This document shows, in pieces, positions 7,463 through 13,524 of a DNA stretch of 13,792 nt (its first letter is position 1; the number at the start of each line of letters is the position of its first letter). Where the stretch lies: NCBI GenBank assembly GCA_026770615.1, contig MU631345.1, positions 29,708 through 43,499 of the forward strand, in the 5' to 3' direction. Below the pieces are notes generated by a model, which was not told where the DNA came from, ran no database searches, and worked only from the letters and a program-made list of their open reading frames with translations. A program made the position numbers and the translations under genes. The DNA comes from Pavlovales sp. CCMP2436. Lineage: Eukaryota; Haptophyta; Pavlovophyceae; Pavlovales.

Positions 7463-7951
7463 TCAATCTTCGGCCGCCTTCGACGACCTTCGACGCGGCG
7501 CAGAGCTCGCAACAGTCAGAATCATCCGCGCCGACAGGCAGAGCTCGAGCGACGCTGCTTGCACGTCCGTTTCGAAGGGCGAGAAGATGTAGGCGATCTT
7601 CTCCTGGTTGGGCACGTCCAAGAGCCAGCTGACGAGGTCCATGTGCGGCCGCACCGTGCTCCGCAGCACCTTCAGCGCGGCGGCCCGTTCGCCGCGGCGC
7701 AGGTCAGCGTGCTCCCCCGTCTCCTCCTCGTTGACACCGCCCACCTCGAACAGAACGCGCGCGCTGCGCTCAGCTTCAGCCGCCCGGCGCTCCAGTGCGG
7801 CATGCGTCGAGCGCTTCGACGGCCAGAGGTCCCCATCGAAGCAGCACATCGGGATGCATCCCCGGGCGAGCAGCACTTTCACCCACGAGAGGAAGCAGTC
7901 GATCATGAGCTGGTTCGCACGGTGGTTCTGGCCGATGCCCGCCGCGGCCAA
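7463..7951 (-). pseudogene. XPG/FEN1/EXO1-type structure-specific nuclease domain, broken
   Basis: The minus-strand frame shows both hallmark regions of the Rad2/XPG family, metal-dependent nucleases that cut flaps and gapped duplexes in DNA repair and replication. XPG-N like part: FLSWVKVLLARGCIPMCCFDG (around residues 20-40) followed by a Pro-x-Lys and an Arg-rich helix, as in the family's gi-P-vfvFDG-P-K signature. XPG-I like part: a YIFSPFETDVQAASLEL segment (around residues 121-137) matching the APyEADAQlA motif, with acidic residues E127 and D129. In another frame at 7515-7529 the next codons read ADDSD, the expected EDSD-type acidic pair, and family-like spacing continues to a Lys-Val, so a frameshift near 7530 is likely. 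The N-terminal catalytic Asp region and an ATG start are not visible (the frame opens near 7951). It sits just inside the right arm of the 3.4-kb unit. Confidence 0.65.
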
Positions 7952-7985
7952 GGGCCCTTGGAGTTCACGATGGCGGACTGCTGCA

Positions 7986-8086
7986 AGGGTGCTTCGGCCT
8001 TAAAACGTTAAAAAGTGTATTTAATATGCCTTTGACACTTTTTGAATAGTTAAATGAAATTAGGTTTCGGTTCTGTCAAAACAGGC
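7986..8086 (-). repeat. Right long terminal inverted repeat of the 3.4-kb unit
   Basis: Mirror of 4632-4736: inner block 7986-7999 is perfect, outer block 8057-8086 matches at 29 of 30 bases. Between the blocks sits its own 9-bp hairpin, AAAAAGTGT (8010-8018) with ACACTTTTT (8035-8043), in AT-rich DNA. Confidence 0.7.
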
Positions 8087-8335
8087 CTTATGGGGCACAC
8101 GCGTGCTCCTGGCGAGTGCCCTATTCCAATTTTCAGATCCTCAATCGGACCAGCAGATCGTGAGATCGCGCGGAATTCCCTCCGGCGCAGGAAGCGTGCA
8201 CGCAGCGTCAGCGCGCGCGGCCTTTGCACGTGCGGCCGGCGGGGTGGCACGCCCTAGTACCGAGATGCAGCTCCCGCACCACAGCCACGAACGCGCGTGG
8301 AGGAGGCTCGCGAGGGCAACGCGCAGACCTGCCGC
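8087..8335. other. Gene-free flank between the 3.4-kb unit and the LTR-like region
   Basis: I see no convincing coding signal; short ORFs on both strands are Arg-rich shadows of GC-rich DNA. TATTCCAAT near 8124-8132 is an inverted match to the left flank of the 3.4-kb unit and may be the outer end of its right arm, with an insertion of about 30 bases between. Confidence 0.3.
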
Positions 8336-8717
8336 AAGTTGAGAGGAATACGGACCATCCCGTATTCAGCCGTATTCCTCCTTCAGTGTCTATCGAGAGG
8401 CTAGCGGTGTTGAACGCAAGCACGAGCTAAGAGAGGATTGGAGTCCGAGACGCGGTGAAGCGTCGAAGGCAGCTAGAGAGAGAGAGAGCTCAATAAAGGA
8501 ATAGAGCGAGCAAGCGTAACCGCCTTTTCTGTAGACCCTTTGTGGAACTGTGGATCCCTTTGTGGAAGGGTGGCAAGTTCCTATAGTTGTCGGATGGCAA
8601 TCAGGATGTCAGACAGAGCCCAAGTGAGAGGACACTTGGGCTCCCGATAGTGTCTGACTGACTGATTATGATCGAACAGCTCCGGGGATTAGTGAACTCA
8701 ATGCAGTTACTTAATTG
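8336..8717 (+). mobile_element. Candidate 5' LTR of a copia-like LTR retrotransposon
   Basis: Several LTR traits appear in order. TTGAGAGGAATACGG at the left edge looks like a decayed start (an intact one would begin TG). A perfect 11-bp inverted pair follows, GAGGAATACGG (8343-8353) with 8370-8380. Then come an AG microsatellite (about 8474-8488), an AATAAA signal (8492-8497), a duplicated CCCTTTGTGGAA, and a strong stem-loop (8608-8658). It is followed by a candidate primer-binding site and a gag-like ORF. No second LTR copy is in the window, so the ends are estimates and the call rests on layout. Confidence 0.45.
8608..8658 (+). ncRNA. Strong 19-bp stem-loop in the LTR-like leader
   Basis: GAGCCCAAGTG (8616-8626) pairs perfectly with 8633-8643 around a six-base loop. 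The stem resumes as GTCAGACA (8608-8615) with TGTCTGAC (8651-8658) after a one-sided bulge of seven bases (8644-8650). In a transcript this would be very stable. It lies between the poly(A) signal and the candidate primer-binding site, where retroelement RNAs carry packaging or dimerisation structures; that role is inferred. Confidence 0.8.
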
Positions 8718-8729
8718 TGGCGCAACCAG
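8718..8729 (+). promoter_or_regulatory. Candidate primer-binding site
   Basis: TGGCGCAACCAG starts with the TGG that complements a tRNA CCA end, directly after the LTR-like block and about 170 bases before the preferred gag start at 8902. I cannot name the matching tRNA, and the LTR does not end in a clear CA. Confidence 0.3.
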
Positions 8730-8901
8730 TTAGAATACCGGTTTTGTGAGGGGAAAATGCGTCCGAGATTACGAGGTTTTCAGTCTTTTGTCTCAACCTG
8801 GTTGCGATCTGGACTTCGCCCGGACTGCGAAACCCAGGGTGCGGCTCGTCAGCTCTCTTCCCGGCACGGCTCTCTCGCCTCTTGCCGCTCCGAGTCGCCC
8901 G

Positions 8902-9627
8902 ATGCAGGCCGTGCAGACCGACCTCGCGCTCGAGCTCGCGCGGCTCGAACTTGCGCTCGCAGGCGGCGACTACACTGTTTGCCACGATCTCCTCGTCGCA
9001 CGCGCGTCGGTCGAGGCCGAGATGCTGATGTCGCGCATCAAGGCTGGAGACAGCTCGTCCACTATGATCTCCAAGTTACTCGTGGCCCAGGAGACCGTGC
9101 GCTCGCTCAAGGCCGACCGCGACGCGGCCCCCCTCTCGGTCGCCTCCGTCTCTACTGCCCTTCCCCTCTCGTCGCCTGCGCTCCCCGACATCCTTTCGCT
9201 GCTGCCCGACATCTCTGCGCCGCATGGCATCTCAGCGCTGCGCAACCCTGCACGGGTCGAGCTGCCGCGTCACGATTACGCCGACGACGACGACGACGAC
9301 GATGACGACGACTATGCCGAGGGCGACAGCGGGGACGATGACGCCTGGTGGCAGCTCCCGAAGAGAGCGAAATCGCGCGGCCCTCGGTCAGCTGATGACA
9401 GACGGCCGCGGCGGCTATCAGCCACGGTGGGCGAGGCTCGTGGGCGCCGCGGCAAGCATCTCTCGGGGGCAACGGATCTGAACCCGGGAGGAAGGCACCG
9501 TGTCCGCTCGCTGAACCCCGAGCGCTCGGCCGTGCTGGGCGGGTCGGCGCGCCGCTCGACAGTGCTGGGCGGGTCGGCGCGCCTCCCGCTCGACTTGAGT
9601 GCAGACCGCCCGCACCCGCGCCCGCGT

Positions 9628-9668
<41 letters not shown>

Positions 9669-9747
9669 TCCGCAGCCGCGCCCGCAGCCGCGCCCGCAGC
9701 CGCCGCCGATACGGCGATCTCTGACATCGGCACGAGACAATAGCTAA
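8902..9747 (+). CDS. Gag-like ORF: helical N-terminus, Asp run, basic stretch, Pro-Arg repeat tail
   Basis: The frame is open from 8746, but the Met at 8902 (residue 53 of the longer frame) is preferred: the helical sequence begins there (MQAVQTDLALELARLELALA) and codon bias becomes strong. From that Met there are 281 residues. Order: amphipathic Ala/Leu/Glu helices (about 1-75), a Ser/Pro/Leu linker (about 75-115), an acidic run of about ten Asp flanked by Tyr (about 127-142), DDDAWWQLPKRAKS, an Arg-rich segment, a duplicated VLGGSAR decapeptide, and a (Pro-Arg)n then (Pro-Gln-Pro-Arg)n tail. No CCHC knuckle or protease is present. Position after an LTR-like leader suggests a gag capsid or nucleic-acid-binding protein, with the Arg tail binding RNA. 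It could instead be an unrelated low-complexity protein. No pol follows in frame. Confidence 0.5.
9278..9314. repeat. GAC trinucleotide microsatellite coding for poly-Asp
   Basis: About ten GAC/GAT codons in a row encode the Asp run of the gag-like ORF. One GAT interruption is visible. Slippage changes only the Asp number because the unit is in frame. Confidence 0.9.
9532..9589. repeat. 30-bp direct duplication in the gag-like ORF
   Basis: GTGCTGGGCGGGTCGGCGCG starts at 9532 and again at 9562. The 30-base period keeps the frame and duplicates a VLGGSAR-containing decapeptide. Confidence 0.9.
9608..9706. repeat. CCGCGC hexanucleotide array coding for Pro-Arg repeats
   Basis: An array of CCGCGC/CCGCGT units, with CCGCAG variants toward the right end, encodes the (Pro-Arg)n and (Pro-Gln)n tail. 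On the minus strand it reads as Gly/Arg or Ala/Gly repeats, which explains the long antisense ORFs here. Confidence 0.95.
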
Positions 9748-9798
9748 TTTTTGAGAACCAGTAACTAATTTTCAATCCCTATAGCTGTCAACTGAGAT

Positions 9799-10248
9799 GT
9801 GCAGCGGTGTAGACGCGTTCCCAAGCAAACGGATACGAGTCCTTCAACAGCGAGCGACGGTTATACCCTGCCGCCCTTCCCCCACCCCCCCACTCAGTCG
9901 GAGCCAAACGACCTCGATGTGCCCGTCTCCTCAGTTGAGCGCGTCGTGTCGAGCGATTACATGGTGGCGCGCTGCTGCGCGAGAGGCGAATCCGCCGTTT
10001 AGGCGCTCGCATCGACGCCTCGAGACGAAAGCGCGAGGCGACGAGCGGTGGAGCGCGTCAAGGCCCCGCCCGTTCACGAGCACCCGGATGTCGACCCCGT
10101 CTACCAACCGCATGGGTCTGCGTGGAGATCTCCTCGTCAGCAGCAGCCCTCTGCGAGGCTGTTCTGGATGAGCTTCCTCCATCGTGCTGAGCTTTGCGCT
10201 TCGTTTGAAATTCGGCCGCTCAGAGCAAAAGATAAGACTGAAGCGTGA
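9799..10248 (+). pseudogene. Decayed plus-strand frame after the gag-like ORF, unrecognised
   Basis: One plus-strand frame stays open from 9799 to 10248 except for a TAG at 10000-10002. Its content is moderately protein-like: SEPNDLDVPVSSVERVVSSD before the stop, and VKAPPVHEHPDVDPVYQPHG after it. It lies just downstream of the gag-like ORF on the same strand, where pol would be expected, but no protease, integrase or RT motif is visible. A minus-strand shadow ORF overlaps. Retroelement remnant is a guess. Confidence 0.3.
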
Positions 10249-10467
10249 AACAAACTGGGAGTTGAAGCAATCCCCTACATATATATTAGCGGCTCAGCAT
10301 GGTTCAACAGGTGTTGTTCAGTCACTGGCTTGGTCGACGTCAGGCTGAGGTCGAGCGATCGACCCAAACCCTCATGCACCAGCACTCACACTAAAGGGTG
10401 TGAGTGTGTGCGCCCCGGCCCCCACGCCCCGCCTCGCCCGCGCCTCGGCCGCCGCAGCCCTGCCGTG
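10249..10467. other. Gene-free spacer with AT tract, border motif and 9-bp hairpin
   Basis: Holds one copy of the border motif (GCAATCCCCTAC, 10267-10278), a TATATATTAGCGGC segment (10280-10293) that matches the minus strand at about 1300-1313, and a perfect hairpin CACTCACAC (10383-10391) with 10398-10406. No convincing coding. Confidence 0.4.
10267..10278. repeat. Border motif, partial copy before the 205-bp array
   Basis: GCAATCCCCTAC, preceded by GGGAGTTGAA (10258-10267), which contains the complement of the CAACTCCC part. Confidence 0.6.
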
Positions 10468-10578
10468 GCGGCCGCAGGGAGCAGCATCGTCTTCGTAGAC
10501 TTGGTAGCCTTGAGCGGCGTCTCCGTGTGCGGCACGCCGCCGCGCGCAGCAGCGCCCACCGCAAGCGCGCGACGCATG

Positions 10579-10639
10579 TCCACTTGAGGACCCGAGCGAG
10601 ACGGGTGGTCAAGAGGTGCAAGCGAGTACCTCAAGTGGA
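10579..10639. repeat. Inverted repeat within array copy 1
   Basis: TCCACTTGAGG (10579-10589) pairs perfectly with CCTCAAGTGGA (10629-10639) over a 39-base loop. Confidence 0.9.
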
Positions 10640-10782
10640 CAGCATTGCGCCGCTGCGAGCGCGCACACTGCGGCGGCCGCAGGGAGCAGCATCGTCTTCG
10701 TAGCCTTGGTAGCCTTGAGCGGCGTCTCCGCGTGCTGCTCGCCACCGCGCGAAACAGCGCCCACCGCAGCGCGCGACGCATA

Positions 10783-10843
10783 TCCACTTGAGGACCCGAG
10801 CGAGACGGGTGGTCGAGAGGTGCCAGCGAGTACCTCAAGTGGA
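10783..10843. repeat. Inverted repeat within array copy 2
   Basis: The same 11-bp perfect arms, 10783-10793 and 10833-10843, with an identical loop length of 39 bases. Confidence 0.9.
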
Positions 10844-10987
10844 CAGCATCGCGCCGCTGCGAGCGCGCACACTGCGGTGGCCGCAGGAAGCAGCATCGTC
10901 GTCGTAGCCTTGGTAGCCTTGAGCGGCGTCTCCGCGTGCTGCTCGCCGCCGCGCGCAGCAGCGCCCACCGCAAGCGCGCGACGCATA

Positions 10988-11050
10988 TCCACTTGAGGAC
11001 TCGAGCGAAACGGATGGTCGAGAGGTGCCAGCGAGTACCTCAAAAGTGGA
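10988..11050. repeat. Inverted repeat within array copy 3, one arm with a two-base insertion
   Basis: Left arm 10988-10998 is intact. The right arm reads CCTCAAAAGTGGA (11038-11050), the expected arm plus two extra A residues, so this copy is imperfect. Confidence 0.85.
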
Positions 11051-11218
11051 CAGCATCACGCCGCTGCGAGCGCGCACACTGCGGTGGCCGCAGGAAGCAG
11101 CATCGTGGTTGTAGCCTTGGTAGCCTTGAGCGGCGTCTCCGCGTGCGGCTCACCACCGCACGAAACAGCGCCCGTCACAGCACGTGACAGAAGCAATAGC
11201 ATGGTGGCGAGCCAGGCA

Positions 11219-11238
11219 GCGCCCCCCTCGGGGGGCGC
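11219..11238. repeat. GC-only 9-bp hairpin
   Basis: GCGCCCCCC (11219-11227) and GGGGGGCGC (11230-11238) with a two-base centre. It lies between the end of the 205-bp array and the border motif at 11251. Confidence 0.9.
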
Positions 11239-11250
11239 AGTTGCAGCTTG

Positions 11251-11276
11251 CCCCTACAACTTCCAAGCAATCCCCT
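11251..11276. repeat. Border motif copy before the OTU remnant
   Basis: CCCCTACAACTTCCAAGCAA is followed by TCCCC, the same order and orientation as at 12230-12260 and 13434-13462. The OTU-like sequence begins directly after it. Confidence 0.75.
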
Positions 11277-12092
11277 GAAGCAGCACACCAACAATCGATA
11301 ACACGCCAATTGAAGATAGAGACGAAAGCAGCACAGTTACCATTAACAAACCCTCGAAACGCCCACGCGCTCAAAAGGGCCGACATGGGAAACCCAAGAT
11401 AATCATCCAATGGACACCAGCGAGAGCCTGGGAAATCGAAAACTCTATGCTACCATAAATCTCATGGACATGCACGATGTCGATGACGGGAACCGTTTCC
11501 TCTACGCAGCCATGGGAATCGACGGCAGCGGTGCAAGTCACAAACAAGCAGCAGCGAAACTCCGCGAACGAGCCATAGCCCACGCCCGGGCGCTACCCGA
11601 AATCGTCCAGAACCACTTGGACCTCAGACGGCCCGAAGAAGACCCAACAGAACAGATCCCTGTGGCAACAGCACCGCTCCCATGTGGTCGATGGCATACC
11701 AGGCAAAGGAAGACGGTTGGATACACAACAGCATGTTCTACAGCATAGCAACTATACTACGGATCGACATAGCAATAGCCACTCACAAGCAAGTAGGAAT
11801 AGACGTGACCCTAAACTTATTTATTCATATGGCAGGCCCAGACCCCAACTTACCTCACCTAGCCCATCCACTACCAAAACAACTTCAAAACGTCCAATGG
11901 GCGCCACAAGCAGCACCAAGACCAGGGGCACGCAGGCTCCGACAACATTCACTAGTCACACTGATAAACACACTCAGACCCAGACAAAGAGACCTCGGAC
12001 CCACGCCCATCCGCGTGATACACAGCAACATCGGCTCACACTAAAGAGGAACCAAACCACTTATCCCAGGCCAACAACCGCAACCACCTTAG
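11277..12092 (+). pseudogene. OTU-type cysteine protease domain, catalytically dead and frameshifted
   Basis: Three landmarks of the OTU family (deubiquitinase-like cysteine proteases) appear in order. HDVDDGNRFLYAAM at 11473-11514 matches the DGNCLF..A box, but the catalytic Cys codon is CGT (Arg, 11494-11496), one transition from TGT. A DGWIHNSMFYSIATIL segment (from about 11712) matches the WG-x-x-E-l-A-l-A box. TPIRVIHSNIGSH (to 12041) matches the final I-x-v ... HY box, but a TAA (12042-12044) stands where Tyr is expected. The first part reads in the frame from 11410; the last two read in another frame from about 11682, so a frameshift lies near 11680. Beyond the TAA the frame continues to a TAG at 12090-12092, a plausible original end. 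The less certain part before 11410 also changes frame. OTU domains occur in host enzymes, large DNA viruses and some retroelements; the setting here favours a mobile element. Confidence 0.65.
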
Positions 12093-12678
12093 ATGAGGAG
12101 AGAGTTTTTTTAAGATAAGTGGAGGATTATTGAGTCACCCCGCCGCCTGGGACTAGACCAAGGGTTGGGGATTACCGCCCCCGGCGGTTAGGTGAGCTGC
12201 GCATTAGTGCACGTCATTTTAATTTTATACCTACAACTCCCAATCCCCTACAACTCCAAGAAAAGGAATAAAATTTTATTCAGAGGTGAGCCAGCCACAT
12301 AGAGAGATGTTAAAGCCAGCGGTTAAAGCTGTGTAAACTCTGAATTGGAGGGGCTGGCAGTGAACACTACTGTTGTCAACACCCGGAGCTATCCGGGCTT
12401 CCCCCCTGGACTAGTAGTATGGTCAAGGCCCGAGAGGTAGGACGCTCTCGAAAGGTTGTCTTTGAGGGTGCACCGACCGGACCACCATGTCAGTCGGAGT
12501 GCCCGCCTATATTGAATGATCGATAACATAGGATGAAAGAAGGGAAGGGAGAAGTCTGGTACGCAGGGTGTGCTGGCATTCAGCGCGGATAGACTTACTT
12601 ACATTTGTACAGTAAAGAGCTTTTTAAGCGGTTCAAGCATCTGCCATTGCAAAGAGGCGCACCAGCACTAAGCGGCGC
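12093..12678 (+). ncRNA. Gene-free region rich in potential RNA stems; likely 3' region of the OTU element
   Basis: No coding signal. Perfect short stems follow one another: ACCGCC-CCC-GGCGGT (12174-12188); ATTCAGAG (12278-12285) with 12338-12345; GCCAGCC (12290-12296) with 12352-12358, which crosses the previous stem and could form a pseudoknot; ACTACT (12366-12371) with 12413-12418 enclosing CCCGGA-GCTA-TCCGGG (12382-12397); CGAGAG (12431-12436) with 12445-12450; and CCGAC (12473-12477) with GTCGG (12493-12497), extended by GCA/TGC. GAATAAAATTTTATTC (12266-12281) is a perfect palindrome that includes AATAAA. LINE 3' UTRs are often structured because the RT recognises them. A self-standing RNA gene is possible; no known ribozyme core fits. 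Confidence 0.4.
12230..12260. repeat. Border motif, two tandem copies
   Basis: CCTACAACTCC (12230-12240) is followed at once by CAATCCCCTACAACTCC (12241-12257): two head-to-tail units with a period of 18 bases. It shows that the motif can be tandem. Confidence 0.8.
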
Positions 12679-13405
12679 ATGGTGAGCGCAGCGGGCGCGC
12701 CTGCGAGTGCGCCGGCCGCAGACACGCCTGCAACTACTGTCTTCGCTCCGAGGACACGTCCGCGGTCAACTTCAACCACCTTCCCGTGCTTGAACCCTGG
12801 GTGCAACAAGCGCTACGCGTCCAGACCGACGTTGGTCAGGCACAAGAAGGCAGGACCGGTGCAACCCAGGCACGATCCAAAGTCCGCACAAGGGAGCAGA
12901 ACGACGCCTGTAACATCCTCGCACAGAAGCACGCCAGTCCAGCCTGCCTGCTGTCGACGGGAGCTCTGGCATCACTTGGGTCATCACTTTGTCGCACCCG
13001 CAGTCCCGCTGCCGGAATTTGTCTGCCTCGGGATCGAAGCGCGTGTCTCGCTGCACCCATCGAGGTGTGCCACTGGGCTGTCTTCCGCCGCGCAGACAAA
13101 TGACAATCGGTCGTCAGACTGCGCGTGGACGAGGGCCATGCGCACGGAGTCTGCGCATGCGGAAGTTCTGCGTGCCGCGCATGTCGTACGTACGGTGCAT
13201 ATGTGCCGCCGCGCGTGTCCATTCGTGCTTTCAAACGTCAGCCTTCTCTATCACGTTCGAGCACGTGATCATTCCGTGCCACCCATTGGAGTATGCGCAC
13301 GTGCGGGAGGGATCGGTGTAGGCTGTCAAGCCTGCGCGCGAGCTCAAGGCGAAGAACCCGGGCGAAGAACCCGGAGATCCCGACGAAGAACCCGTTTACC
13401 TATAA
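12679..13405 (+). pseudogene. C2H2 zinc-finger protein, apparently decayed, with acidic tail in another frame
   Basis: From the ATG at 12679 a frame runs to 13410. After an Ala/Pro/Thr-rich leader (residues 1-34) comes FPCLNPGCNKRYASRPTL followed by VRHKK, with C37, C42 and H55 in C2H2 spacing (C-x4-C-x12-H). The next His is at residue 65, ten residues on instead of the usual three to five, so the finger is incomplete or a frameshift lies after residue 57. Beyond that the frame is Cys/Arg-rich and doubtful. From 12989 another frame ends VIIPCHPLEYAHVREGSV, meets TAG at 13319-13321, and continues with KPARELKAKNPGEEPG and an acidic end to TAA at 13403-13405; this tail looks like a genuine C-terminus. 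A DNA-binding role at the N-terminus is inferred. Single C2H2 fingers near the start are common in transposases and host regulators alike. Confidence 0.45.
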
Positions 13406-13433
13406 TTTAATTTAATTTTTAATTCAAAAAGCA

Positions 13434-13474
13434 AGCAATCCCTTACAACTCCCAGGCAATCCCAAGGGAGTTGT
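13434..13474. repeat. Border motif copy with 9-bp hairpin
   Basis: GCAATCCCTTACAACTCCCA is followed by GGCAATCCC and GGGAGTTGT. ACAACTCCC (13445-13453) pairs perfectly with 13466-13474. It lies just after the AT-rich end of the zinc-finger remnant. Confidence 0.8.
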
Positions 13475-13524
13475 GGCTATGTGTGTAAATTTCTAGTTAT
13501 ACGTCCGCCCCCGAATGGTTCTGA

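Larger units (their letters stand above)
4632..8086. mobile_element. 3.4-kb unit bounded by long inverted repeats and carrying a decayed XPG-type nuclease gene
   Basis: The 30 bases at 4632-4661 (starting GCCTGTTTTGACGGAACC) return inverted at 8057-8086 with one mismatch. Inside them, GGCCGAAGCACCCT at 4723-4736 is an exact inverted match to 7986-7999, at almost the same spacing (61 and 57 bases), although the DNA between is diverged. Outside, TATTCCAAT recurs inverted near 4617-4625 and 8124-8132, so the arms may once have been 120 bases or longer. This nested order is the signature of an old TIR element rather than chance. All convincing coding between the arms reads on the minus strand, starting beside the right arm. 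I see no clean target duplication and no recognised transposase. Alternative: two unrelated fragments of one repeat family in opposite orientation. Confidence 0.55.
10468..11190. repeat. Tandem array of a unit of about 205 bp, three full copies and a truncated fourth
   Basis: The landmark GCAGCATCGT starts at 10481, 10686, 10890 and 11097, giving periods of 205, 204 and 207 bases. Each unit holds a GCGGCCGCAGGGAGCAGC-like start, a segment ending in CCTTGAGCGGCGTCTCCG, and in the first three copies a large inverted repeat; the fourth copy loses it at about 11170. Copies differ at a minority of positions. Both strands show long open frames here (SSIVFVALVALSGVSAC plus-strand, Arg-rich minus-strand), but these shift phase with the 205/204/207 periods, so coding is unlikely. 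Confidence 0.9.

Noticed and set aside
9391..9415. CTGATGA as a hammerhead ribozyme core
   Set aside because: It lies in the gag-like coding frame and no flanking helices with the GAAA element and a cleavage triplet were found.
9152..9775. Minus-strand ORFs opposite the gag-like ORF (Ala/Gly-rich and Gly/Arg-rich)
   Set aside because: Their long repeats are the complement of the CCGCGC and GAC arrays; the plus strand has the natural composition.
10386..11043. Long ORFs on both strands across the 205-bp array
   Set aside because: Unit lengths of 205, 204 and 207 change the frame between copies and the predicted proteins are low-complexity; tandem DNA repeats explain them.
10629..11050. Programmed frameshifting or protein coding through the array inverted repeats
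   Set aside because: No slippery heptamer before the stems and no recognisable protein on either side.
11219..11238. Bacterial-type rho-independent terminator
   Set aside because: The GC hairpin has no following T run and the region is eukaryotic in character.
12419..12455. Hammerhead-like GTC ... CGAAA around the 12431-12450 stem
   Set aside because: The required CUGAUGA box before the stem is absent.
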